From: Kribbella sandramycini
GTDB taxonomy: Bacteria > Actinomycetota > Actinomycetes > Propionibacteriales > Kribbellaceae
Length of the DNA: 64,000 nt
NCBI RefSeq assembly: GCF_013131805.1
Contig: NZ_JABJRC010000002.1
Span: forward strand, 558,001 to 622,000
Direction: 5' to 3'
Under the pieces are notes generated by a model, which saw only the letters and a program-made list of their open reading frames with translations, searched no databases and was not told where the DNA came from. Position numbers and translations under genes: made by a program. Shown here in pieces: positions 1 to 8,128 of the stretch (positions within the stretch are counted from its first letter, which is position 1; the number at the start of each line of letters is the position of its first letter).

Positions 1-1076
1 GCGTTGCTGGTCGCGATGGCCTTCTTCGTCACCTGACAGGTCGCCTTGCCGCTGGTGACGACACACCGGAACAGGTCGACCGGCCGGCCTGCACTCGCGG
101 CGGTCACCGCGGCGAACGTGTCGTCCGACAGCCACTGCCCGAACACCAGCGGCTGCGGGCTGGTGATGGGGTACTTCGCGCCGTTGACGTCGTACAGGGC
201 CGGCCGTTGTCCCTTCGGCGCGACCATCACGTACGAGCCGTTGTCGGAGATGCCGATGTCGATCTGGTCAGGCGTCCCGGAGTATTTCTGCAGCGCCTGC
301 TCACGCTCGGGCTTCGCCAGGTCGCCGGCGACGAAGATCTGCTGGTCGGGGCCGATGAACACCAGCCGGTTGGCTCCCGCGGCGAGCGGGATGGTGGGTG
401 CCTTGCGGAACTCGGCGGTCACCTCCTTCTTCCCGGTCAGCGGCTGCCGGACGACGCCGCCGTTCTCCTTCAGGTAGGCGTACTCGCGGTCGAGCGCGAA
501 CAGGTAGTCGACCTTCCGGGAAGCGGCGTCCGGGTCGTTCGCAACCTTGTCGGTGTTCAGGATCTCCTTCTCGGTGCGGAGGTTCTCGATGGTCGTGTTG
601 AAGCTGCCGTTGGTCTGGGCGGTCGAGACCAGGTAGTCGCCGGCCGCGCGCAGCTTGGCGCCGTCGGCCTTGCTCGCCGAGATCCGGCTGTCTTCGGTGC
701 CGTCGTGGAAGTGCACCTCGTCGGAGTCTTTGACGGTGTAGAAGAAGCCGAAGTTGTTCTGCGCGAGCTGGTCGAGGTCGCGCCGGCCGGTGTTGACGGT
801 CTTGTCACCGGAGTGGATGACGCCGTTGGCGGCGTACGTCGGCGGCCGCTCGCCGGTCGACGGGCCGAGGACAGGCGGCTCGGCCTGCTGGCTGCGGACG
901 ACGGTGAGCGTCGTGCCGAGGACGGCGGCGACGGCGAGCGTCGTCCCGAGGGCGGCGGTGACGCGGCGGCGGCGCACGCGGCGGCTGCCGGTCGCCATGA
1001 TGGTGTCGAGGTCGAGCTCCGGTGGCGTGGTCGCCTGAGCCTGCGACGTGAGGGTGTCTTTCAGCAGATCGGTCAC
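1..1076 (-). CDS. Membrane-anchored protein coupled to SigE-family sigma factor (partial)
   Basis: The frame stays open from a GTG at 1076 to the left edge, so at least 358 residues are present and the C-terminus is missing. The GTG overlaps the TGA of the upstream sigma factor (GTGA), which implies translational coupling. A basic stretch (RRVRRRR, about residues 32-40) precedes one membrane segment (about 41-60). The rest is extracytoplasmic, hydrophilic, and has two late cysteines. The topology, a short cytoplasmic N-terminus then one membrane helix and a large outer domain, recalls anti-sigma or sensor partners of sigma factors. No zinc-binding anti-sigma motif is visible. I do not recognise a family; repeated beta-strand-like segments could be a beta-propeller. 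Confidence 0.75.
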   Translation of the reverse strand, partial: MTDLLKDTLTSQAQATTPPELDLDTIMATGSRRVRRRRVTAALGTTLAVAAVLGTTLTVVRSQQAEPPVLGPSTGERPPTYAANGVIHSGDKTVNTGRRDLDQLAQNNFGFFYTVKDSDEVHFHDGTEDSRISASKADGAKLRAAGDYLVSTAQTNGSFNTTIENLRTEKEILNTDKVANDPDAASRKVDYLFALDREYAYLKENGGVVRQPLTGKKEVTAEFRKAPTIPLAAGANRLVFIGPDQQIFVAGDLAKPEREQALQKYSGTPDQIDIGISDNGSYVMVAPKGQRPALYDVNGAKYPITSPQPLVFGQWLSDDTFAAVTAASAGRPVDLFRCVVTSGKATCQVTKKAIATSN

Positions 1077-1576
1077 TGGCTGGCTCCTGCCTTGTCCAGG
1101 GGGATTGCGTCGGCGCCGAGGCGGTCGCGGAGTTTGCGCAGCGCGACCGAGACCTGGCTCTTCACGGTGCCGACCGAACAGCCGAGCACCTCCGCGGTCT
1201 GCGGCTCGGTCAGGTCTTCGTAGAAGCGCAGTACGACGGCCGCGCGCTGCCGTGGCGGCAGCTGCATCAGCTCCTGCCACAGCCACATCCGTGCGGTGCT
1301 GTCCTGGACCGGCGCGAACTGCTCGGGCAGCTCGTCGTGCGGGCGCTCGTGCCACGACTTGCGGCGGTACCAGCTGATCGCGGTGTTGGTGATCACGCGC
1401 CGCGTGTAGGCCTCGGCCGCCGACGGGTCGCGCAGCCGCTTCCAGGCGACGTAGGTCTTGACCAGGCCTTCCTGGACCAGGTCGTCGGCCAGGCCGCGCT
1501 CTCCGGCCAGCAGGTAGGCGTACCGGTACAAGGCCCCGTGCCGTCCCCGAGCGAACTCGGCGAACTCCTCGCGCAT
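1073..1576 (-). CDS. SigE-family RNA polymerase sigma-70 factor
   Basis: This 167-residue ECF-type sigma factor has region 2 at about residues 10-75 (YRYAYLLAGERGLADDLVQEGL) and region 4 at about 105-155 (LPPRQRAAVVLRFYEDLTEPQTAEVLGCSVGTVKSQ, a helix-turn-helix). The SigE-like actinobacterial subfamily is recognised by its short length and the ARGRHGALYRYAYLLAG-type start. It probably directs transcription of a small extracytoplasmic-stress regulon. It overlaps the following membrane-protein gene by 4 bases, so the two are one operon and that partner may control its activity. The start ATG at 1576 is the first in frame. Confidence 0.92.
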   Translation of the reverse strand: MREEFAEFARGRHGALYRYAYLLAGERGLADDLVQEGLVKTYVAWKRLRDPSAAEAYTRRVITNTAISWYRRKSWHERPHDELPEQFAPVQDSTARMWLWQELMQLPPRQRAAVVLRFYEDLTEPQTAEVLGCSVGTVKSQVSVALRKLRDRLGADAIPLDKAGASQ

Positions 1577-1712
1577 CGGGCTCCTATCGTTGATGGGGGA
1601 TCGTTGTCCGCCCTGACGCGATCATCGTGCCGAATGGTTGGATCACCCCCGCGGCGAGCGCTCCGGGTGGTTGAATGGTGACTGAGTGTCGCAGACCAGT
1701 TGCGCGCTGGTT

Positions 1713-1733
1713 TCGTTCGACAATGTCGAACGA
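1713..1733. promoter_or_regulatory. Palindromic operator upstream of glycerol operon
   Basis: A perfect inverted repeat with 10-base arms around one central base: left arm TCGTTCGACA (1713-1722), right arm TGTCGAACGA (1724-1733). It lies about 90 bases upstream of glpF in the 248-base divergent gap shared with the sigma-factor gene. GTTCGACA/TGTCGAAC-type palindromes are typical of IclR-family regulators, and glycerol operons of actinomycetes are controlled by the IclR-family GylR. The IclR gene at 12084-12842 is the obvious candidate. The assignment is inference. Confidence 0.7.
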
Positions 1734-1824
1734 CGGGCGTTGTGCCGCTCCCCGAACGCTCCTAGATTCCAGCCAGCCGTGGTCGTCACGGCTGCGTCTG
1801 CAAGGAAGGGAGGCTGGTCGAAAC

Positions 1825-2658
1825 ATGGCTACGACCGAGGCGGTCAAAGCGAAAACCCTTCTGGGGGAGTGTTCCGCCGAGCTCGCGGGCACGTTCATCC
1901 TGATCCTGTTCGGCTGCGGTGTGGTGGCGCAGGTGGCGGCCGGAGGTATCGGCGACCACGACTCGATCGCATGGGCGTGGGGTCTCGGTGTGACACTGGG
2001 CATCTACGTTGCGGGCCGGATGACCGGCGCGCACCTGAACCCGGCGGTGACGATCGCGCTGGCGGCGTTCCGCGGTTTCAGCTGGAAGAAGGTGCTGCCG
2101 TACTCGGTGGCGCAGTTCCTCGGAGCGTTCCTGGCGGCGCTCGTGGTCCGGTGGAACTACACCGAGGTGCTGCACAAGGCCGACCCTGGTCTGACGATCA
2201 AGACCCAGGGCGTCTTCTCCACCCTGCCCGGTAACGGCGTCGCGGACCTGAACGTGCACCTGTGGGACGGGTTCCGCGACCAGATCATCGGCACCGCGAT
2301 CCTGATGTTCGTGATCCTCGCGATCACCGACCTGCGCAACACCGCGCCGGCCGCGAACCTGGCCCCGTTCGTCGTCGGCCTGCTGGTGGTCGCGATCGGG
2401 ATGGCCTGGGGGACCAACGCCGGCTACGCGATCAACCCGGCCCGCGACTTCGGCCCCCGGCTGGCATCGTTCTTCACCGGGTACGAAACCGCGTTCCGAG
2501 ATCAATTCGGGGATCTCTATTTCTGGGTGCCGATCGTGGCACCGATCCTCGGCGCCCTGGTAGGCGCGTTCCTCTACGACCTGCTGGTCGGCCGGAACCT
2601 GCCGATCGCCGACGAGGAAGAAGAGCCCGGCCGCATTCCCGAGGACAAGACCGCATGA
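1825..2658 (+). CDS. glpF: Glycerol uptake facilitator (MIP/aquaglyceroporin)
   Basis: This 277-residue membrane channel passes glycerol down its gradient into the cell. Both half-helix signatures are present: HLNPAVT near residue 72 and AINPARDFGPR near residue 204. Asp after the second NPAR is the hallmark of glycerol facilitators as opposed to water-only aquaporins. Six membrane segments can be traced. I chose ATG 1825 because of a strong purine-rich ribosome site (AAGGAAGGGAGG, 1802-1813). An upstream in-frame start would add a non-membrane extension and cross the operator. The kinase gene follows after 18 bases, so imported glycerol can be trapped by phosphorylation. Confidence 0.93.
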   Translation: MATTEAVKAKTLLGECSAELAGTFILILFGCGVVAQVAAGGIGDHDSIAWAWGLGVTLGIYVAGRMTGAHLNPAVTIALAAFRGFSWKKVLPYSVAQFLGAFLAALVVRWNYTEVLHKADPGLTIKTQGVFSTLPGNGVADLNVHLWDGFRDQIIGTAILMFVILAITDLRNTAPAANLAPFVVGLLVVAIGMAWGTNAGYAINPARDFGPRLASFFTGYETAFRDQFGDLYFWVPIVAPILGALVGAFLYDLLVGRNLPIADEEEEPGRIPEDKTA

Positions 2659-2676
2659 CGATTCTGAGGAGTTCCA

Positions 2677-4194
2677 ATGGCTGACTTCGTCGGCGCCGTC
2701 GACCAGGGCACCACGAGCACGCGTTTCATGATCTTCGACCACTCCGGGAACGAGGTCGGCAAACACCAGCTCGAGCACGAGCAGATCCTGCCGCAGGCCG
2801 GCTGGGTCGAGCACAACCCGACCGAAATCTGGGAGCGGACCAGCTCGGTCATCCAGACCGCGCTGACCAAGCACAACCTGCAGGCCGGCGATCTGGCCGC
2901 GCTCGGCATCACCAACCAGCGCGAGACGGCCGTCGTCTGGAACCGCAAGACCGGCCGGCCGTACTACAACGCGATCGTCTGGCAGGACACCCGCACCGAC
3001 CGGATCGCCTCCGCGCTGGAGCGCGAGGGCAAGGGCGACATCATCCGGCAGAAGGCCGGGCTGCCGCCGGCGACGTACTTCTCGGCCGGCAAGGTGCAAT
3101 GGATCCTGGAGAACGTCGACGGCGTCCGCGCCGCGGCCGAGGCGGGCGACGCGATCTTCGGCAACACCGACACCTGGCTGCTGTGGAACCTGACCGGCGG
3201 GGTGGACGGCGGCGTCCACATCACCGACGTCACCAACGCCAGCCGGACGATGCTGATGAACCTGGAGACCCTCGACTGGGACGACGAGCTCATCTCGTTC
3301 TTCGACATCCCCCGCCAGATGCTGCCCGAGATCCGCCCCTCGTCGGACCCGAACAAGTACGGCGAGACCCTGGCCTCCGGCCCGCTGGGCGGCGTCGTAC
3401 CGCTGACCGGTGACCTGGGCGACCAGCAGGCCGCGACCGTCGGCCAGGTCTGCTTCAACCCCGGTGAGGCCAAGAACACCTACGGCACCGGCAACTTCAT
3501 GCTGCTGAACACCGGCACCGAGCTGGTCCGGTCGAAGGCCGGTCTGCTCAGCACGATGTGCTACCAGTTCGGCGACGAGGCGCCGGTCTACGCGCTGGAG
3601 GGCTCGATCGCCGTCACCGGCTCGGCCGTGCAGTGGCTGCGCGACCAGCTCGGCATCATCTCCGGTGCGAGTGAGACCGAGACGCTGGCCCGGCAGGTCG
3701 CGGACAACGGCGGCGTGTACTTCGTCCCGGCGTTCTCCGGCCTGTTCGCGCCGTACTGGCGCTCCGACGCCCGCGGCGCGATCGTCGGCCTGTCGCGGTT
3801 CAACACCAACGCGCACCTGGCGCGAGCGACACTGGAAGCGATCTGCTACCAGAGCAAGGACGTGTCCGACGCCATGGCCAAGGACTCCGGCGTCACGCTG
3901 GACGTGCTGAAGGTCGACGGCGGCGTCACGGCCAACGAGCTGTGCATGCAGATGCAGGCCGACATCCTCGGCGTCCCGGTGAGCAAGCCGGTCGTCGCCG
4001 AGACCACGGCGCTGGGCGCGGCGTACGCGGCCGGTCTGGCGGTCGGCTTCTGGAAGAACAAGGAAGAGCTCGTTCAGAACTGGAACGAGGACAAGCGGTG
4101 GGAACCGCAGTGGAACGACGAGCAGCGCAGTCAGGGGTACGCCGGCTGGCAGAAGGCCGTGCAGCGCACCCTCGACTGGGTCGACGTCGACTAG
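2677..4194 (+). CDS. glpK: Glycerol kinase
   Basis: This 505-residue FGGY-family kinase phosphorylates glycerol to sn-glycerol 3-phosphate with ATP. The N-terminal phosphate-binding motif [13 protein letters not shown] is at residues 8-20. [11 protein letters not shown] and the substrate-loop segment WQDTRTD follow. The C-terminal domain has the FGGY signature [21 protein letters not shown]. The length is normal. It is the middle gene of glpF-glpK-glpD, with an 18-base gap upstream and a 30-base gap downstream. A second, divergent glycerol kinase is encoded at 10566-12074. Confidence 0.96.
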   Translation: MADFVGAVDQGTTSTRFMIFDHSGNEVGKHQLEHEQILPQAGWVEHNPTEIWERTSSVIQTALTKHNLQAGDLAALGITNQRETAVVWNRKTGRPYYNAIVWQDTRTDRIASALEREGKGDIIRQKAGLPPATYFSAGKVQWILENVDGVRAAAEAGDAIFGNTDTWLLWNLTGGVDGGVHITDVTNASRTMLMNLETLDWDDELISFFDIPRQMLPEIRPSSDPNKYGETLASGPLGGVVPLTGDLGDQQAATVGQVCFNPGEAKNTYGTGNFMLLNTGTELVRSKAGLLSTMCYQFGDEAPVYALEGSIAVTGSAVQWLRDQLGIISGASETETLARQVADNGGVYFVPAFSGLFAPYWRSDARGAIVGLSRFNTNAHLARATLEAICYQSKDVSDAMAKDSGVTLDVLKVDGGVTANELCMQMQADILGVPVSKPVVAETTALGAAYAAGLAVGFWKNKEELVQNWNEDKRWEPQWNDEQRSQGYAGWQKAVQRTLDWVDVD

Positions 4195-4224
4195 TACTAC
4201 GAGATCGGAAGAGAGGGCAGCACA

Positions 4225-5937
4225 GTGGCGGTAGTGGCTCTGTCACCGCAAGCAAGGGCTGACGCGATCGACGCGATGGCCGACGGACGAGAGCTGGACG
4301 TCCTGGTGATCGGTGGCGGGGTGGTCGGCACCGGAGCGGCGCTCGACGCCGCGACCCGGGGCCTGACCACCGGCCTGCTGGAGGCGCGCGACTTCGCGAG
4401 CGGCACCTCCAGCCGGTCCAGCAAGTTGATCCACGGCGGTCTGCGCTACCTGGAGATGCTCGACTTCCGACTAGTGCACGAGGCGTTGCAGGAGCGCGGC
4501 CTGCTCCTGCAACGCCTGGCGCCGCACCTGGTGAAACCGGTGCCGTTCCTCTACCCGCTCCAGCACCGCTGGTGGGAGCGGTTCTACGCCGGCGCCGGCG
4601 TCGCCCTGTACGACGGCATGGCGGTCAGCTCCGGTCTGGGCGCCGGGCTGCCGATCCACAAACACCTGACCCGGCGCGGCGCGATGCGCCTCGTCCCGTC
4701 GCTGAAGAAGTCCGCCCTGGTCGGCGCCCTGCAGTACTACGACGCCCAGGTCGACGACGCCCGGCACACGATGGAGCTCGCCCGGACGGCGGCGTCGTAC
4801 GGGGCACACGTCGCGAACCGGGTCAAGGTCACCGGGTTCCTGCGCCAGGGCGAGCGGGTCACCGGCGTCCAGGCCAAGGACCTGGAGAGCGGCCGCGAGT
4901 TCGAGGTCCGCGCCAAGCAGGTCGTGAACGCGACCGGCGTCTGGACCGACGACACCCAGGCGATGGTGGGCGAGCGCGGGCAGTACCACGTGCGCGCCTC
5001 GAAGGGGATCCACCTGGTCGTGCCGAAGGACCGCATCCAGTCCAGCACCGGGATGATCCTGCGCACCGAGAAGTCGGTGCTGTTCATCATCCCGTGGGGC
5101 CGGCACTGGCTGATCGGCACCACCGACACCGACTGGAACCTGGACAAGGCGCACCCGGCCGCGACCAGCAAGGACATCGAGTACCTGCTCGAACACGTGA
5201 ACGCCGTCCTGGTCACGCCGCTGACCCGCGAGGACGTCGAGGGCGTGTACGCCGGGCTGCGCCCGCTGCTGGCCGGTGAGTCCGAGAGCACCTCGAAGCT
5301 GTCCCGCGAGCACGTCGTCGCGCATGCGGCGCCGGGGCTCGTGGTGGTTGCCGGTGGCAAGTACACGACGTACCGGGTGATGGCCAAGGACGCGATCGAC
5401 GCGGCCGCCGACGCGCTCGACGGCCGGGTGCCGAAATCCGTCACCAAGACGACGCCGCTGGTCGGCGCCGACGGCTACCACGCGATGTGGAACCAGCGGC
5501 ACCTGATCGCGCAGCGCTCCGGCCTGCACGTCGCCCGGATCGAGCACCTGCTCAACCGGTACGGCGCGCTGATCGACGAAGTCCTCGCCCTGGTCGCCGA
5601 CGACCCGTCGCTCGGCGAGCAGCTGCCCGGCACCCAGGACTACCTGAAGGCCGAGATCGTCTACGGCGCCAAGGCCGAAGGCGCCCGGCACCTGGACGAC
5701 GTGCTCGCCCGGCGGACCCGGATCTCGATCGAGGCCTGGGACCGCGGCGTCGAGGCGGCCGAGGCCGCGGCCCGGCTGATGGCGCCGGTGCTCGGCTGGG
5801 ACGAGGCCGCGATCGAACGGGAGATCTCGTTCTATCTGCGGCGGGTCGAGTCCGAGCGCGCGTCCCAGGACCAGCCCGATGACGAGTCGGCCGACAAGGT
5901 CCGCCTGGAGGCCCCGGATATCGTGTCACCGGCGTAA
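4225..5937 (+). CDS. glpD: Aerobic glycerol-3-phosphate dehydrogenase (FAD)
   Basis: This 570-residue flavoprotein oxidises glycerol 3-phosphate to dihydroxyacetone phosphate and passes electrons to the quinone pool at the inner face of the membrane. The N-terminal FAD-binding motif VLVIGGGVVGTGAALDAATRG starts near residue 27. It is followed by the family signature GTSSRSSKLIHGGLRYLE near residue 59. The C-terminal helical domain (from about 390) matches GlpD/GlpA-type enzymes. GTG 4225 is preceded by AAGAGAGGGC. It completes the pathway from external glycerol to glycolysis encoded by the three-gene operon. Confidence 0.94.
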   Translation: MAVVALSPQARADAIDAMADGRELDVLVIGGGVVGTGAALDAATRGLTTGLLEARDFASGTSSRSSKLIHGGLRYLEMLDFRLVHEALQERGLLLQRLAPHLVKPVPFLYPLQHRWWERFYAGAGVALYDGMAVSSGLGAGLPIHKHLTRRGAMRLVPSLKKSALVGALQYYDAQVDDARHTMELARTAASYGAHVANRVKVTGFLRQGERVTGVQAKDLESGREFEVRAKQVVNATGVWTDDTQAMVGERGQYHVRASKGIHLVVPKDRIQSSTGMILRTEKSVLFIIPWGRHWLIGTTDTDWNLDKAHPAATSKDIEYLLEHVNAVLVTPLTREDVEGVYAGLRPLLAGESESTSKLSREHVVAHAAPGLVVVAGGKYTTYRVMAKDAIDAAADALDGRVPKSVTKTTPLVGADGYHAMWNQRHLIAQRSGLHVARIEHLLNRYGALIDEVLALVADDPSLGEQLPGTQDYLKAEIVYGAKAEGARHLDDVLARRTRISIEAWDRGVEAAEAAARLMAPVLGWDEAAIEREISFYLRRVESERASQDQPDDESADKVRLEAPDIVSPA

Positions 5938-5972
5938 CCGACGGCTGGAACGGCCGACGTAGATTTGGCCGT

Positions 5973-6776
5973 ATGGAGCTGACTGAGCGGTTGGAGCTCG
6001 CCGAGACCGAGATGCTGGCGGGACTGAGCAAAGTCCCGCCGGCGATCGGCGAGCAGTTGGGGATCAGCACGCAACGGGTGGGCCAGGGGATCGCGCTTGT
6101 CGTGGGCAACGACCCGACCGACTACTGGTCGCAGGCGCACGGTCTCGGGTTCGACCGCCCGCTGGACGGCGAGGTCGTGGCCGAGGTGCTGGAGTTCACC
6201 CAGGCGGCCGATGGCCGCGCGATGAACTTCCACGTCGCTCCGGCCGTCCTGCCCGCCGACTGGGACGACATCTGCGCCAAGTACGGCCTGAGCCGTGGCT
6301 CGACGATGGTCAAGACCGCCCGTGCCGCCGCGCCGGTGGCCAAGGTCGAGACCGACCTGCGGATCGAGCCGCTCGGCGCCGAGGACGTCGACGCGTTCGT
6401 CGCGATCCAGGTCGCGGCCTTCGAGGTGTCCGACGAGATCGGCGCGATGCTCGGCGCCTTCACCCACATGCCCGGCGTCACCGTGTACGGCGCCTGGGAC
6501 GGCGACACCCTGGCCGGCACCGGCGTCCTGGTCGTCGTCGGCGAGGTCGCCGAGCTGGTCAGCGGCGCGACGCTCCCGGCGTACCGGGGCCGCGGCGCGC
6601 AGTCCGCGCTGATGGCGCGCCGGCTCGAGGACGCCTACGCGGCCGGTTGCTTGTGGGCGGCGGCCGAGACCGGGAAACCGGGGCCGGGGGAGCACAACTC
6701 CTCGCTGGCCAACATGCAGCGCGCCGGGCTGGAGGTCGTCTACGAGCGGCCGATCTACAGCTGGCGCGCCGAGTGA
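5973..6776 (+). CDS. GNAT-family N-acetyltransferase, tandem copy 1
   Basis: This 267-residue protein has an N-terminal domain (about 1-125) of unknown function with the segment DYWSQAHGLGFDRPLD. The C-terminal GNAT fold (about 127-265) has acetyl-CoA motif A, PAYRGRGAQSALMARRLEDA. The substrate is not predictable. The end of the protein (ETGKPGPGEHNSSLANMQRAGL) is typical of GNATs in which a late Asn follows the CoA loop. It overlaps its paralogue at 6773 by 4 bases. It lies 35 bases after glpD but need not belong to that operon. Confidence 0.85.
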   Translation: MELTERLELAETEMLAGLSKVPPAIGEQLGISTQRVGQGIALVVGNDPTDYWSQAHGLGFDRPLDGEVVAEVLEFTQAADGRAMNFHVAPAVLPADWDDICAKYGLSRGSTMVKTARAAAPVAKVETDLRIEPLGAEDVDAFVAIQVAAFEVSDEIGAMLGAFTHMPGVTVYGAWDGDTLAGTGVLVVVGEVAELVSGATLPAYRGRGAQSALMARRLEDAYAAGCLWAAAETGKPGPGEHNSSLANMQRAGLEVVYERPIYSWRAE

Positions 6777-7582
6777 GCCTGACCGAGCGCGTCGAGCGCG
6801 CCGAAACCGAGGTCTTGTGGGAGCTGGCGCAGTCGCCGCCGCCGGTCGCCGAGGCGCTGGGGATCAGCGGACGCCGCTTCGGCGCCGCGATGGCGATGAT
6901 CTTCGCCAACGACCGCAGCGACTACTGGTCGCAGGCGCACGGGTTCGGTTTCGACTCGCCGATCGACAGCGCGCTGATCGGCGAGGTGCTCGCCTTCGCT
7001 CGCTCCGCCGACGCCCGGGTGCTGAACTTCCACCTCGCGCCGGAGGTGCTGCCCGACGACTGGGACGAGATCTGCGCCGAGCACGGTCTGACCCGCGGCG
7101 GTACCTGGGTGAAGGCGGTTCGCGCCGCCGGGCCGGTGGAGCCGGTCGAGACCGATCTGCGGATTGCCCAGGTCGAGCCCGATGGCTTCGCGCAATGGTC
7201 GGCGGTCGTGGTGAAGGGTTTCGGCATGCCGGATGAGACCGGCGGGGTGGCTGCGATGCTCACCGCGTGGGCTGCTCGCCCCGGCGTCCGGCTGTACGGC
7301 GCCTGGGCCGGCTCGGAGCTGGTCGGCGTCGGGGCGCTCGGGATGGCCGGTGGGGTCGGTGAGCTGGTCTGCGGGGCGACGCTCCCGGCGTACCGGGGCC
7401 GCGGAGCGCAGTCCGCGATCATGGCCCGCCGGCTGGAAGACGCCTACGCGGCCGGTTGTTCGCTGGCCGCGAGCGAGACCGGGAAACCCGGCCCGGGGGA
7501 GCACAACTCCTCGCTGGCCAACATGGAGCGGCGCGGTTTCAAGATCGCCTACGAGCGGCCCATCTATCGCTGGCAGGCCTGA
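6773..7582 (+). CDS. GNAT-family N-acetyltransferase, tandem copy 2
   Basis: This 269-residue paralogue of the preceding gene is collinear over its whole length (SLTERVERAETEVLWELAQ; DYWSQAHGFGFD; PAYRGRGAQSAIMARRLEDA). The GTG start overlaps the TGA of copy 1 (GTGA), so the pair is translationally coupled. The C-terminal acetyl-CoA-binding part is far more similar between copies at the DNA level than the middle of the gene. The two enzymes may differ mainly in substrate recognition or form a heterodimer. Function beyond acetyl transfer is not evident. Confidence 0.85.
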   Translation: MSLTERVERAETEVLWELAQSPPPVAEALGISGRRFGAAMAMIFANDRSDYWSQAHGFGFDSPIDSALIGEVLAFARSADARVLNFHLAPEVLPDDWDEICAEHGLTRGGTWVKAVRAAGPVEPVETDLRIAQVEPDGFAQWSAVVVKGFGMPDETGGVAAMLTAWAARPGVRLYGAWAGSELVGVGALGMAGGVGELVCGATLPAYRGRGAQSAIMARRLEDAYAAGCSLAASETGKPGPGEHNSSLANMERRGFKIAYERPIYRWQA

Positions 7583-7586
7583 CGCG

Positions 7587-7620
7587 GGTGGGGAGAGCCC
7601 GATCGCCGGCTCTCCCCACC
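7587..7620. terminator. Bidirectional hairpin terminator
   Basis: A perfect 13-bp stem (GGTGGGGAGAGCC at 7587-7599 with its complement at 7608-7620) with an 8-base loop lies between the convergent acetyltransferase and secreted-protein genes. There is no T-run. Such hairpins serve both strands in high-GC genomes. Confidence 0.75.
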
Positions 7621-7624
7621 ACGA

Positions 7625-8008
7625 TCAGCCGACCGTCACCGTGTAGTGCGCGCCGTCGTCGGTGAACTCGTAGTTCCCGGGGCCGTTGATCCGTTTCGCG
7701 CCCAGGTTGTCGTTCGCGTCCGGCCAGTCGCTCTCCATCACCGTCAGCACCTTCCCGGCCTCGATCGGGATATCCGGAATGTCCTTGTCGTCGCCGTTGG
7801 TGAACTGAATCGAATTCATGATCACCGAACCGTCGACCATCAGGTAGATATCGTCGGCGCCGGTGTTGTCCTCCGTCTCATGACATTTGATGCGGGTGAT
7901 CTTCAGCGCCTGCGTCCCGTCCGCCGTCGCCTGCGCGACCACCGGCGTCACCCCGACCGCGGAAATCCCCAGCGCGGCCACCGCGAGCACCCTGATTACC
8001 GAAGACAT
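7625..8008 (-). CDS. Small secreted protein of unknown function
   Basis: The 127-residue product starts with a signal peptide (hydrophobic core VIRVLAVAALGISAVGVTPVV, cleavage likely after VAQA near residue 28). The mature part of about 100 residues is acidic and beta-rich, with Asp/Asn clusters (NTGADDIYLMVDG, NGDDKDIPDIP) that might bind calcium. It has a single cysteine. I do not recognise a family. The 120 bases upstream are comparatively AT-rich for this genome and probably hold its promoter. Confidence 0.75.
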   Translation of the reverse strand: MSSVIRVLAVAALGISAVGVTPVVAQATADGTQALKITRIKCHETEDNTGADDIYLMVDGSVIMNSIQFTNGDDKDIPDIPIEAGKVLTVMESDWPDANDNLGAKRINGPGNYEFTDDGAHYTVTVG

Positions 8009-8128
8009 CTCATTTCCTCCCGAGTCGTCAGTTGATGCCCGAGACGTTAAACGCGCTCTATATCAAGCGTTTGAAACACGTATCACGATTACCGCTCTTC
8101 GACCCTGACGGAAAGGCTTGCCAAGCGG

